A stretch of 64,000 nt of DNA, taken from positions 310,001 through 374,000 of the forward strand of contig NZ_VTOU01000003.1 in the NCBI RefSeq assembly GCF_008274695.1, in the 5' to 3' direction. How positions within the stretch are numbered: the stretch's first letter is position 1; the number at the start of each line of letters is the position of its first letter. The position numbers were made by a program, and so were the translations under genes. This stretch comes from Sphingomonas montanisoli. Lineage in GTDB: Bacteria > Pseudomonadota > Alphaproteobacteria > Sphingomonadales > Sphingomonadaceae. Shown here one piece after another: positions 25,670 through 33,587 of this stretch. The notes under the pieces are model-generated. The model had not been told where the DNA came from, ran no database searches, and was given only the letters and a program-made list of their open reading frames with translations.

Positions 25670-27862
25670 TCAGAACTTGTACGCGACGGTCCCGCCAAAC
25701 CAGCGCGGCTTGTCATACGCGAACTGGTCGGTGCCGCCGAAGGTCAGCAGCGTGGCGAAATAGCGTTCGTTGAACAGGTTCTTGCCGAAAACCGACAGGC
25801 GCCAATGCTCGTCCGGCGTCGTCCAGCTGATCGACCCGTTGGCGAGGGCATAGCCCGGCGCCGCCACGCGATTGAGCACGTCGACATACCAGCGGCTCGT
25901 CAGATAGACCGACGCATCGACATCCAGCTTACCGCCGCCCAGGTCGGTCGTGTAATTGGCGGCGATATTGCCCGTCCAATGCGGCGCGCGCGGCAGATCC
26001 TTGCCCGACACGTTGATCGGTGTCGTGATGTTGCCGCTCATCGGCGGTACCGCCGGATTGGGGATGGTGACCGCAGCGCCTGGGAAGTCGGTGATCTTGG
26101 TCTTCAGGCGCGCGGCGCTCGCCGACATGCGGAAATGCTGGTTGAACTTGACCTCGAGGCTGGCCTCGGCGCCGTCGATCTTCGCCTTACCGGCATTTTG
26201 CAGGAAGCTCACCGTCACGCCATTGATCGTGCCGAACTGCGTTACCTGCAGGTTGGTGTAATTATAGTGGAAAGCGGCGGCGTTGAAGCGGACATTCGAG
26301 CCGAGATTGGTCTTGATGCCGCCTTCGAACGCCTCGATCTTCTCCGGGCTGGCCGGGATCAGCGCGCCGTTGCGGGTCAGCGGGTTGTAGGTGCCGCTCT
26401 TGAAGCCACGCGAATAGGACGCATAAACGTTGCTGTTACGTGCAAATTCGTAGCGGGCGACTGCGCGCGGCGAAAGGTTGTTGAACGTCGTGCTGCTACC
26501 CGCGCGGTTCTGGTTCGGGTCGCTCGCCGGCGGGATGTAGAGTGCGGTCTTCTTGTCGCGGGTATAACGCGCACCACCCGTCAGGAAGAGGTGATCGACC
26601 AGCTCATAGGTGCCCTCGACGAAGCCCGAAATCGATCGCGTCTTCTGACTGTCGATCGTCATATTGCCGTTGGTGTTCTGCGGATCCTGCGCGGCATAGG
26701 CCTGCAGCGCGTTACCGCCGACCATCCACTTGAACCTGCCCTCGCCATTGCTGGTCAGCAGCAGATCCTGATAGGTCGAATGGCCGACCCAGTTGATCGT
26801 GATCCGCGTGACGTTGAGCGGCGAATAATCGAAATCCTGCGCATAGTCATTATCGGTGTTCTGATAGGCCGCGACGCCGGTGAGCGTGGCGAAGCCCAGA
26901 TCGACCGACATATGCCCGTCGATCATATATTGCTTCACGCGCAGGAACGGCTTGAAGTCGAGCGCGGTCTGGAAATCACCGGTCGGGATCACCGTGCTGA
27001 GCGGCAGGTTCAGCGGGTTGCGCGCGGGGTTGTTGACCAGCGTGCGGACGTTGCTGTTGCCGTTGAGCGGATGGGTTGCGAAGGTCGTGTCGTCCTTTGT
27101 GTAGCTGTAGAATCCGCCCAGTTGGAACTCGACGCCCTCGGACGGCTGGAACAGCATCTTGCCGCGCAAAGCGCCGATCTTTCGCTTGCCCATGTCGACG
27201 TTGCGGAAGATGTCGCGGATATAGCCGCCATTATCCTCGGCCACGCCCGACAGGCTGACTGCCAGCTTATCGTCGACGATCGGTCCGGAGATGTACGCCG
27301 TGCCGTGGAGATAATCGAAGCGGCCGTAGCTGATCGATCCTTCGCCCTCGGTCGTGAAGCTGGGCTTCTTGGTGACGATGTTCACCGCGCCGCCGGTGGC
27401 GTTGCGCCCGAACAGGGTGACCTGCGGCCCCTTCAGCAACTCCACCCGCTCGACATTCGCCAGTTCATAGACCGCGCCGAACGAGTCGGGCTGATAGACG
27501 CCGTCGAAATAGGTCGCGACGTTCGGCTCGTCGCCTGCCGCGAAGTTGCGCGTGCCGATGCCGCGCACCGTCGGCTGGTTGGTGCTGGTGGTGCGTGCCC
27601 ACACGAAGCCCGGGGTCGCGGCGGTCAGATCCTGAACCGCGCTGATCCCCGCGCTCGTCAGCTGTTGCTGCGTCAGAGCGGCGACCGAGATCGGCACATT
27701 CTGAAGATTTTCGGATCGGCGCTGCGCAGTGACGACGATCTCGCCGATGCCGCTGTCATCGACGGCGTCCGCCTGCGCGGCGGGTGCCGGGGTTGCGGTC
27801 TGCGCGGTTGCGATGCCAGGCGCCATTGCGGCCCCCAGCAACAGGACATGCCTGAAGCCCAT
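25670..27862 (-). CDS. TonB-dependent outer-membrane receptor
   Basis: A 730-residue outer-membrane transporter. Signal peptide 1-20 (ending IATAQ), TonB-box-like EIVVTAQRR (about 41-49), a plug with NVPISVAALT, PTVRGIGTRNF and VERVELLKGPQVTLFGRNATGGAVNIVTKKP in pieces, then the barrel ending in VAYKF with a terminal Phe for BAM insertion. It is of the sphingomonad type that accompanies catabolic clusters and takes up aromatic or terpenoid-like compounds rather than siderophores. Divergent from two NTF2-like genes and adjacent to SDR genes. The ligand cannot be inferred. Confidence 0.93.
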   Translation of the reverse strand: MGFRHVLLLGAAMAPGIATAQTATPAPAAQADAVDDSGIGEIVVTAQRRSENLQNVPISVAALTQQQLTSAGISAVQDLTAATPGFVWARTTSTNQPTVRGIGTRNFAAGDEPNVATYFDGVYQPDSFGAVYELANVERVELLKGPQVTLFGRNATGGAVNIVTKKPSFTTEGEGSISYGRFDYLHGTAYISGPIVDDKLAVSLSGVAEDNGGYIRDIFRNVDMGKRKIGALRGKMLFQPSEGVEFQLGGFYSYTKDDTTFATHPLNGNSNVRTLVNNPARNPLNLPLSTVIPTGDFQTALDFKPFLRVKQYMIDGHMSVDLGFATLTGVAAYQNTDNDYAQDFDYSPLNVTRITINWVGHSTYQDLLLTSNGEGRFKWMVGGNALQAYAAQDPQNTNGNMTIDSQKTRSISGFVEGTYELVDHLFLTGGARYTRDKKTALYIPPASDPNQNRAGSSTTFNNLSPRAVARYEFARNSNVYASYSRGFKSGTYNPLTRNGALIPASPEKIEAFEGGIKTNLGSNVRFNAAAFHYNYTNLQVTQFGTINGVTVSFLQNAGKAKIDGAEASLEVKFNQHFRMSASAARLKTKITDFPGAAVTIPNPAVPPMSGNITTPINVSGKDLPRAPHWTGNIAANYTTDLGGGKLDVDASVYLTSRWYVDVLNRVAAPGYALANGSISWTTPDEHWRLSVFGKNLFNERYFATLLTFGGTDQFAYDKPRWFGGTVAYKF

Positions 27863-27977
27863 CAGTTCCTCCCTTATTATCTGGCCTTTTTATAGACGAT
27901 AGAGTTACCCCTTTCGCCCCTCCGGAACTACATCAAATGATGGCAAGTCATCTATCGCCATTTGGTAAGGGTCTGCC

Positions 27978-28475
27978 ATGCGCACACTGACACCGGACGC
28001 CGCGCTAGCGATCACGGAGCTTCAGCAGATGCTCTATGACCTGGGCCATGAGATCGACGCGAATACCGGCCGCGCGATCGCCGATTATTACTGCGCCGAC
28101 GGCGCGTTCGTGGTCGGCGAGCATCGCTATCAGGGGCATGCACAGCTCGAGGCCTTCTACGCTGCCGAGCGCGATCGGATCGCGAAGACGCTGCAGGATG
28201 GCGAGCGCCAGCTGCTCCACGCTTTCGTCAATCCGCGCATCTTCGTCCATGACGAGAGCCGCGCGACCATCAAATGCTTCAACCTCAATTTCTCGGCGCC
28301 GGGCGCCCGCCCGATTGCCGGGCCGATCGCACCCAATCTGCTGGTCGAATGCCGTCTGGAATGCCGCCGCGAAGCCGATGGCCACTGGCGCATCGCCGAA
28401 TTCAGCAGTTCGCCCCAGTTCGTCGCCAAGACGATCGTGCATCACGACGTGGCGAAGGGCGACGCGAATGGCTGA
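27978..28475 (+). CDS. NTF2-like (SnoaL-fold) protein
   Basis: A 165-residue cone-shaped alpha+beta protein of the nuclear transport factor 2 superfamily. The pattern is an N-terminal helix (AITELQQMLYDLGHEID), YYCADGAFVVGEHRYQG at the pocket mouth, YAAERDRIAK, then HAFVNPRIFVHDESRATIKCFNLNFSA and GHWRIAEFSSSPQFVAK-type strands. Such proteins act as small isomerases, dehydratases or hydroxylases. It overlaps the next NTF2-like gene by eight bases and is divergent from the TonB receptor, so the two may form a heteromeric catabolic enzyme. Confidence 0.75.
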   Translation: MRTLTPDAALAITELQQMLYDLGHEIDANTGRAIADYYCADGAFVVGEHRYQGHAQLEAFYAAERDRIAKTLQDGERQLLHAFVNPRIFVHDESRATIKCFNLNFSAPGARPIAGPIAPNLLVECRLECRREADGHWRIAEFSSSPQFVAKTIVHHDVAKGDANG

Positions 28476-28842
28476 TGCCGCCCGCCTGATCGCCGCCGAA
28501 CATGCGCGCCGCCGCGCGATCGAGGCCGACGATGCCGACACGCTCGACGCAATGACCGCTGATATATTTCATTATGCCCATATCAACGGGCTGGTGGAGG
28601 ATCGCGCGACCTATCTCGATCGCATCCGCGCCCGCGCCGTCATCACCCACGCCACCGGCGCGTCCGATCTCTCAGTCGAAATCCGGCCGGGCTATGCGCT
28701 CCTGAAAGGCGTGTCGTTCATGGAGTTCGAATGGCGCGACGGCAGCGCGAAGGGGCGCATCGACACCTTGTTCCTGTCAGTTTGGGAACCCGCAGGCGAC
28801 GACTGGACAATCGTCGCCTACGCATCCACTCCGAAACCTTAA
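28468..28842 (+). CDS. NTF2-like (SnoaL-fold) protein, second subunit
   Basis: A 124-residue protein with the same fold as its neighbour: helix ARLIAAEHARRRAIEADDADTLDAM in pieces, FHYAHINGLVEDRATYLDRI, and DDWTIVAYASTPKP as the last strand. The HINGLVEDRATYL pattern is typical of SnoaL-like proteins near SDR genes. The ATG lies inside the upstream gene, and the frame has no other good start. It converges with the following hypothetical gene with a four-base overlap. Partnership with the larger subunit is inferred from overlap only. Confidence 0.75.
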   Translation: MADAARLIAAEHARRRAIEADDADTLDAMTADIFHYAHINGLVEDRATYLDRIRARAVITHATGASDLSVEIRPGYALLKGVSFMEFEWRDGSAKGRIDTLFLSVWEPAGDDWTIVAYASTPKP

Positions 28843-29141
28843 GCGGCGCGCGTCGCCTTGAACGGGGCGTTGCCGAACGGCCCGAGCTTCATCGAGCCGT
28901 CGATCACGTCGCCGTCGATGGTCGCGTTGACCTCCAGCGTCATCGCCATCGGGGTCTTGATGTCCATCTTCCAGCTGAGCGCATTGCCGTCGATCTTGCC
29001 GTTGGCCAGCTCGACGTTGCCCATTGGGCCTTCGCTGTTCCCGGTCAGGCTGCTCCCGTCGCTCTTGAGCACCAGGACACCCTTCTGTTCGCCCATCGGC
29101 GACTTCACCACGCTATCCCAGCGCCCGTCCACATTGGCCAT
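28839..29141 (-). CDS. Conserved hypothetical beta-strand-rich protein
   Basis: A 100-residue soluble protein without signal peptide. It opens VDGRWDSVVKSPMGEQ and alternates short polar and hydrophobic strands (GVLVLKSDGSSLTG, LSWKMDIKTPMAMTLEV, VIDGSMKLGPFG), like a small lipocalin-type barrel. Proteins of this appearance occur in sphingomonad catabolic clusters without assigned role. It shares four bases with the NTF2-like gene it faces. Confidence 0.7.
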   Translation of the reverse strand: MANVDGRWDSVVKSPMGEQKGVLVLKSDGSSLTGNSEGPMGNVELANGKIDGNALSWKMDIKTPMAMTLEVNATIDGDVIDGSMKLGPFGNAPFKATRAA

Positions 29142-29275
29142 GTCTATCCCCTACCCAAAGGTCGTTCGAACGATGCGTGGCTGCGCCACACGCCGCCGAA
29201 ATAGGCAGCGACATCATCCGTGACAAGGTGTCACGGCAACGTCATCGAACGCTATCGATTGTGCGCGAACCGTTC

Positions 29276-29725
29276 TCAGGGGCAAGTCGAATTGATCGGG
29301 CGGAGCCGATAATGCCATTCGACCGCCTTCGCCCGCCCACTTATCTCACCTTCGATCCGAGCGTCCAGCCGATCCGCATCGCGCTGGTAGATCACGCGCT
29401 GCGGGAAATCGTGGCTGCGATTTTCGAAGACGACGCGGCGGTCGCTCAGCTCGATCGCCTTGAATTCGGTCGGCGCCTGCCCGGACGGATTGGCGAAGAA
29501 GCTGATCCCGTCGCCGCTTGGCGCGATCCGCGAAAATTCCCAGCTCGTGCGCTTCGCCGACACCGTCTTGCTGGTGCCCAGCATCACGCCGCCGCGCGCA
29601 TCGCTCCAGCTTTCGGCCGTCTCACGCCCGGCGGAACATTCGATCCAATATCCCGCCAGCCATGACGGCAGCGGCGATGCGGCGGTGACGGGGGCCATGA
29701 AGGACGCAAACATCGCCAGCAACAT
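29276..29725 (-). CDS. DUF6265-like exported protein
   Basis: A 149-residue protein with a short signal peptide (to about TAASP, residue 17). LPSWLAGYWIEC, ESWSDARGGVMLGTSKT, WEFSRI and VVFENRSHDFPQRVIYQRD match the pattern of the DUF6265 family: Trp-rich strands and a conserved N-x-x-HDFPQ stretch. The function is unknown. GGAGGG precedes the ATG. Last clearly chromosomal gene before the phage-like element on this side. Confidence 0.72.
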   Translation of the reverse strand: MLLAMFASFMAPVTAASPLPSWLAGYWIECSAGRETAESWSDARGGVMLGTSKTVSAKRTSWEFSRIAPSGDGISFFANPSGQAPTEFKAIELSDRRVVFENRSHDFPQRVIYQRDADRLDARIEGEISGRAKAVEWHYRLRPINSTCP

Positions 29726-29858
29726 CGCACCCTCCGCTCAGTCAATCCGGTCTAGACCCGCCTATAGCGAAAATACCAGATTTTAGGCACTTATGTGCAT
29801 CATCCGATTGAATTTTAGGCGTTAAGTCTGCCGATTGGGTAGTGCCGTTTCGCTATCA

Positions 29859-29878
29859 GCAATCACCAAGCAATCACC
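29859..29878 (+). repeat. Candidate integrase arm-type site (left copy)
   Basis: Contains two tandem AGCAATCACC-type units. Eighteen of 20 bases match, in the same orientation, a segment just outside the integrase start at 54093-54112, where a third inverted copy lies alongside. This is what arm-binding sites at the two ends of an integrated element look like. A second, conflicting candidate for the left end is the tRNA-like fragment near 30961. Confidence 0.4.
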
Positions 29879-29921
29879 AGACGCCATTTCGGCTCTTCGC
29901 GTCGGGTGTGGTGCCGGCTTC

Positions 29922-30059
29922 TCACGCGAAATTGCCGCCGCCTGGTTCGCCCGTTTCCTTATTCTCTTCAACTGCGTCGTCGGGCTCGGGAAGCCCATCG
30001 TCGACCGTGTCGGCGAGCGGCGTGTCTGATGGTTCTTCGTCCTTGGTGTCGGGGTACAT
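29922..30059 (-). CDS. Small acidic hypothetical protein
   Basis: A 45-residue, very acidic open frame (starts MYPDTKDEEPSD, ends GEPGGGNFA) with a perfect AGGAGG seven bases before its ATG, which is the main reason to believe it. No domain, signal or membrane segment is seen. It lies between the last chromosomal gene and the first element genes, so its origin is uncertain. Confidence 0.4.
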   Translation of the reverse strand: MYPDTKDEEPSDTPLADTVDDGLPEPDDAVEENKETGEPGGGNFA

Positions 30060-30286
30060 TTCGCGCCTCCTATACCGTTTCTGATCGTCTCAGCCTGCCC
30101 TTGCTCCGCGCGGATTGATTTCACTTTCTCGTTACCCGCCACCCGCTCCGCATGCCTTCCGCGTTCACGGACCGGCTTGCGACTACGGCGCATCGTCACC
30201 GCCATCCACGCGCCTAAGAGGAGCGGTGCTACGGTGAAGGCTCCTGCATAGGCGGTGGCAGCCCCGTTACGCGGATCGGATGCGGA

Positions 30287-30541
30287 TCAGCACGGCCAGT
30301 TCAGTCGAAGCTCTTCGCCAATCGCGCTGACCAAAATGACCTCTCTCGGGCCGCCGACTTGTACAACCTCAACCGGAAGCCCAGCGATTTTCACGCCATC
30401 ACCGTCGAGGATCAAGGCCGCCCCACCGGGAGCGCGGCGGATGATGTCATGAAGAGCTGACATCGGGATGCGCCAGCAACGCAGGACCAACCCGCACGCG
30501 ACGGCCATGCTGAGTACGGCTTCGAAATCCTCGATGGTCAT
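30287..30541 (-). CDS. Small hypothetical protein
   Basis: An 84-residue frame with natural-looking composition: an N-terminal helix (DFEAVLSMAVACGLVLRCWR), then PMSALHDIIRRAPGGAALILDGDGVKIAGLPVEVVQVGG in shorter strands. No ribosome site is clear. It resembles the small unannotated proteins typical of phage ends, but no family is recognised. Confidence 0.4.
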   Translation of the reverse strand: MTIEDFEAVLSMAVACGLVLRCWRIPMSALHDIIRRAPGGAALILDGDGVKIAGLPVEVVQVGGPREVILVSAIGEELRLNWPC

Positions 30542-30645
30542 GATCTTGTAAAAATGCCGATCGGGGCTTTTCGATCCCGCTGCGGCGGGATACTTCCCGC
30601 TGCATTGATTTAGCCACCATTCCGCCGACGGCGCGTTACCCCGCC

Positions 30646-30945
30646 ATGAAACCAGTCACGATCGACATTCCGCATTCAACCGGCAAAGCCGCCGCCCGCC
30701 AACGCATCGAGGGCGGTTTTCATAAGCTCGCCAGCTTTGTGCCTGGCGGGAAGGTAACCGAACACCGATGGGAAGGTGACAGCCTGTTCTTCGCAGTCGA
30801 GGCGCTGGGGCAGCGAGTCGCGGCGCGGCTCGATGTGCTGGAGGATAAGGTGCATGCGGAGGTCGATCTGCCGCCCGCGTTGGCGCTGTTCGCTGGGAAA
30901 CTGCGAGGAGCGCTGACGGAGGCGGGGACGAAGCTGCTGAGGTGA
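30646..30945 (+). CDS. Polyhydroxyalkanoic acid system-like protein (PHA_gran_rgn)
   Basis: A 99-residue protein matching the small PHA-system family by its opening VTIDIPHSTGKAAARQRIEGGF, here VTIDIPHSTG then KAAARQRIEGGF, by HRWEGDSLFF, and by the GQRVAARLDVLEDKVHAEVDLP strand pair. The family is chromosomal in many proteobacteria and has no firmly known function. That makes its location next to phage genes notable: it suggests the element begins to its right, at the tRNA-like fragment 15 bases downstream. Confidence 0.7.
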   Translation: MKPVTIDIPHSTGKAAARQRIEGGFHKLASFVPGGKVTEHRWEGDSLFFAVEALGQRVAARLDVLEDKVHAEVDLPPALALFAGKLRGALTEAGTKLLR

Positions 30946-30960
30946 AGCGAGCAAAAAACG

Positions 30961-31000
30961 TCAACTTGCAGGTCCGGGTTCGAATCCCGGCGAGCCCACC
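30961..31000 (+). other. tRNA 3'-end fragment (T-arm and acceptor strand), probable att scar
   Basis: CCGGG-TTCGAAT-CCCGG is a perfect T-arm (stem 30974-30978 with 30986-30990). It is followed by CGAGCCC-A-CC, the shape of a 3' acceptor strand, discriminator and start of CCA. No complementary GGGCTCG and no D- or anticodon arm lie upstream, where the PHA-like gene ends at 30945. A tRNA 3' end without its 5' half is the usual duplication left by tyrosine-integrase elements. No matching copy is seen at the integrase end. Confidence 0.6.
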
Positions 31001-31100
31001 CTAGGCGCTGATCGCGATGCACGGCCATTTCACTGCGGCCCCGTTCGATAGTATATTGTATGCGGAATAGCCCCTTATTGACTCTAACGCTCCCATCGAT

Positions 31101-31943
31101 TTGTTGCGAAATCGCAAGGCGGGGGCCGCCGAGGAGCTCTTTGGAGCGGGGAGATGGTTAGGAGTGCTAAGAAATCTGGAGGCTGTTCAGTACATCCGTG
31201 ATGTAGGCAGCGGGCGCACTCAACCGATCGTGGTGGCTGCCGAAGCAGACGACGGCAATGTCGTTGAGGTGGTTCTAAAGTTCTCGTCCTCCTGTGATAT
31301 GGGGACAAACTCGCTGGCGGTCGAAGTGATTTCGGCTTGCCTAGCCGGAGCCGTTGGGCTTCCCATCCCCGAGCCATTTGTGGTTTCCATTCCCACTGAC
31401 TGGAGGGACTGCCTTCCGCCCGCCGTTCGGAACAGATTCTCTGAGTTCGACAATTTGGCCTTCGGGTCGAAACTGGTTTGGCCCCAGTGGCCAGCCTGGA
31501 CTGCGACGAACCGTCTCACGCCGCGCATGTTGCAAACAGCTGCCGAGATACTGGCTTTCGACGGCTTCATCGAGAACGTGGATCGTCGGGATGGTAACCC
31601 CAACTGCTTGGTCAGCGGCGACAATCTACGTATTTTCGACCACGAACTCGCCTTTCCAAGGGGTCTGCTTGGTCCAAAGCCTTGGGCGCTTGGTGGCCTG
31701 GGGTCGTTCAGCGAGCCCGGAAAGCACATATTTCGCCGAGAACTGGTTGCGCAGTTGATCGATCACGGTACGATCCGGCAAAAGTGGTCAGACTTGCATG
31801 ACGACGACATAGCCGCCTATGGCGCTGCAGTGCCTTCAATCTGGCGCGACGAACCATTCATTGCCGATATTCTAAAGAAGATCAGGCAGGTTCGTGATAA
31901 TGTCGATGGTTGTATGACTGAGTTGGATCGGATCCTGAAATGA
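31101..31943 (+). CDS. HipA-like kinase
   Basis: A protein of about 280 residues related to the HipA family of PI3/4K-fold Ser/Thr kinases. Visible parts: VEVVLKFS with the N-lobe Lys (residue 60), AGAVGLPIPEP, and a C-lobe catalytic segment FIENVDRRDGNPNCL (Asp161/164, Asn166/168). LRIFDHELAF follows, with the metal-binding Asp180. All key residues seem intact. The start is uncertain: TTG is used because the frame has no ATG before the conserved region. ATGA overlap joins it to a DUF3037 gene. No HipB-type HTH antitoxin lies nearby, unlike classical hipBA. Confidence 0.75.
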   Translation: MLRNRKAGAAEELFGAGRWLGVLRNLEAVQYIRDVGSGRTQPIVVAAEADDGNVVEVVLKFSSSCDMGTNSLAVEVISACLAGAVGLPIPEPFVVSIPTDWRDCLPPAVRNRFSEFDNLAFGSKLVWPQWPAWTATNRLTPRMLQTAAEILAFDGFIENVDRRDGNPNCLVSGDNLRIFDHELAFPRGLLGPKPWALGGLGSFSEPGKHIFRRELVAQLIDHGTIRQKWSDLHDDDIAAYGAAVPSIWRDEPFIADILKKIRQVRDNVDGCMTELDRILK

Positions 31944-32800
31944 GCCGCCGGCCCTACAGCTACAGCGTTTTGCGCTACGTTCACGACGTGGTGACCGGTG
32001 AGTTTGTGAATGTCGGCCTCGTTTTCCTAGCGGCAGGACATGAGGGCTACCCGCCTGTCGTTCTGACGGAGTTTAAGGAGCGCATACAGCGCCTGCGACC
32101 GCTCTTTCCCGACATTGATCGGATTGCCTTTATTGCCGCGATTGCTGCGGTGCGCCGGGCCTCCAAGTCAATCGCTAAGCAGGTCGAGGGCGATCGACTA
32201 TTTTCGAGTGGCGATGCTCGAGCAGTCGCGACGCGGATGCTGCCGCATGACGGGAGCTCCCTCCAGTGGTCTGAAATTGGGACCGGGATCGCAAAGGATG
32301 TGGAGAAAGAGTTTCACCGCATCGCCGACCGCATGCTCTCCACCTATGACCGGCGAACAGAAACTCGAAAAACGGATGATGACGTCTGGCGTCCGGTGAG
32401 ACAGGCGTTGGCGGATCGCCACATAGCCATTGAATTCGAGCCGAAGGTTATTCGTGGAAGCGTGGATGCGATCGAGTTCGCGCATTCGTGGAAGAATGGT
32501 CGGATTCATGCCTATGAGCCATTGTCCTTCGATCTCGCTGATGCCGAGAACATCAAGAATAAGGCGCGCAGGTGGATGGGGCACCTGTCGTCGGTGAACA
32601 TCGGCGCCAGCGACGACTTCAAAGCGTACTTTATTGCCGGACGGCCGAGTGACGATCGCCTTTTGCCAGCATATCACGCTGCTCTCGAGATTCTTCGGGC
32701 TGCTCCCAGCGCGCCCGAGGTTTACGAGGAGGGCGAAGTCGACAATCTCGTTAACTCGATCGAGGACGAGTTCAGGCAGCATCAGGCAGCGGGGTATTAG
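31940..32800 (+). CDS. DUF3037 domain protein, partner of HipA-like kinase
   Basis: A 286-residue protein opening YSYSVLRYVHDVVTGEFVNVGLVFLA, in parts YSYSVLRYVHD and EFVNVGLVFLA, the DUF3037 hallmark. A helical middle (about 45-130) and a C-terminal half with FEPKVIRGSVDAIEF-like strands follow. DUF3037 is repeatedly found beside HipA-like kinases, and its role is unknown; it might be the kinase's substrate, inhibitor or adaptor. The start codon overlaps the kinase stop by ATGA, so the two are made together. Confidence 0.78.
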   Translation: MSRRPYSYSVLRYVHDVVTGEFVNVGLVFLAAGHEGYPPVVLTEFKERIQRLRPLFPDIDRIAFIAAIAAVRRASKSIAKQVEGDRLFSSGDARAVATRMLPHDGSSLQWSEIGTGIAKDVEKEFHRIADRMLSTYDRRTETRKTDDDVWRPVRQALADRHIAIEFEPKVIRGSVDAIEFAHSWKNGRIHAYEPLSFDLADAENIKNKARRWMGHLSSVNIGASDDFKAYFIAGRPSDDRLLPAYHAALEILRAAPSAPEVYEEGEVDNLVNSIEDEFRQHQAAGY

Positions 32801-32821
32801 TCGCCTCGCACCGATCTGAGG

Positions 32822-33292
32822 TCAGCTTAGGATCATCGCCTCGGCGATTGCGCTGATCAGCGCCGACCGGGGGACCGGCACACTCACCGAAACATACCCT
32901 GGATTGACCGCCCGTCTTTGCCCATACAGCCCGATCCACTCCCGCCCATGCATCCGCCAGGCCCGCTGCAACGGCACAACCGGCAACAGGTAACAGACCC
33001 GCGATGGCGCATAGGCATAAGCGATGAAGTCGCAGGCCAGCGACTTTTGCACCCAGCCCGGCACACGCCGTTCCTCGTCGCTCCACTGCTCCAGTAGGAT
33101 GTCGTCCCAGTCCTCGGCACGCACCTTCTCATCGACGGTGTAGGTCCGGCCGCAGGCGAGGGTGAGGACGCGATCGACCCCGCCTCGCTGTGCCCAGCCA
33201 TCGTCACGGACGGACACGGCCGACCGAAGCCGCGGGAAAGCCCGACGGTATGTATCGACCCACCAGTCGGCCTCCGCGTGCCGTTCGGACAT
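32822..33292 (-). CDS. Hypothetical protein, possible PD-(D/E)xK-type fold
   Basis: A 156-residue protein. The stretch VDRVLTLACGRTYTVDEKVR (as VDRVLTLAC then TYTVDEKVR) has the spacing of a nuclease core: an Asp on one strand and ExK on the next, followed by a helix with QKSLACDFIAYAYAP. This hints at a restriction-endonuclease-like or resolvase-like fold, but no catalytic assignment is safe. Last gene of the leftward small-gene run, 88 bases after the previous stop, and convergent with DUF3037. Confidence 0.55.
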   Translation of the reverse strand: MSERHAEADWWVDTYRRAFPRLRSAVSVRDDGWAQRGGVDRVLTLACGRTYTVDEKVRAEDWDDILLEQWSDEERRVPGWVQKSLACDFIAYAYAPSRVCYLLPVVPLQRAWRMHGREWIGLYGQRRAVNPGYVSVSVPVPRSALISAIAEAMILS

Positions 33293-33380
33293 GGCGAGGC
33301 TGTCGCGGAAGCGGTGAACACGACGAGGCGGGACGCGATGATTACCGCGCCCCGCCCTCTGGCTCTGGTGTGGTTGGGGA

Positions 33381-33587
33381 TTAGCCGTGCGCTACGCTCC
33401 CGTCTCGCTGCATCGCGAGCGCCTTTATCGCCTCGCGCCGTTCGGGATGCCCGATGATCGGCGAGGTGAACTGCTCCAACGGCAACTCGACATTGGCCGT
33501 CTCAATCCACATGGCGCCGGCCCGGATCGTCACCAGTCCGCCGGCGGCCTCCAGGCTGGCCATCCACGCTATAGGGTCAAAGCTCAT
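33381..33587 (-). CDS. Small hypothetical phage-type protein
   Basis: A 68-residue protein (SFDPIAWMASLEAAGG, then ANVELPLEQFTSPIIGHPERREAI). Its ATG overlaps the previous stop as ATGA, which selects it over a longer in-frame extension. No domain recognised. Part of a tightly packed leftward set of four genes. Confidence 0.6.
   Translation of the reverse strand: MSFDPIAWMASLEAAGGLVTIRAGAMWIETANVELPLEQFTSPIIGHPERREAIKALAMQRDGSVAHG

Noticed and set aside
25805..27895. A 696-codon open frame on the plus strand
   Set aside because: It is antisense to the TonB-dependent receptor. High third-position GC keeps the opposite frame open, and its translation is Arg/Ala-rich with no domain.
30060..30286. 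A minus-strand frame with a hydrophobic segment (AGAFTVAPLLLGAWMAV) followed by a basic tail
   Set aside because: It looks like the remnant of a small membrane protein, but the frame has a stop just upstream and no start codon before the hydrophobic part. The ATG inside it gives only the basic tail, so it was not called as a gene.
30900..31000. A complete tRNA gene
   Set aside because: Only T-arm and acceptor 3' strand exist. No 5' acceptor strand, D-arm or anticodon arm precedes them, because the PHA-like coding sequence occupies that space.
30940..31060. A permuted two-piece tmRNA gene of the alphaproteobacterial type, suggested by the T-arm fragment
   Set aside because: No coding piece follows: there is no complementary GGGCTCG 5' strand and no conserved GGTTTCGAC-type segment downstream.
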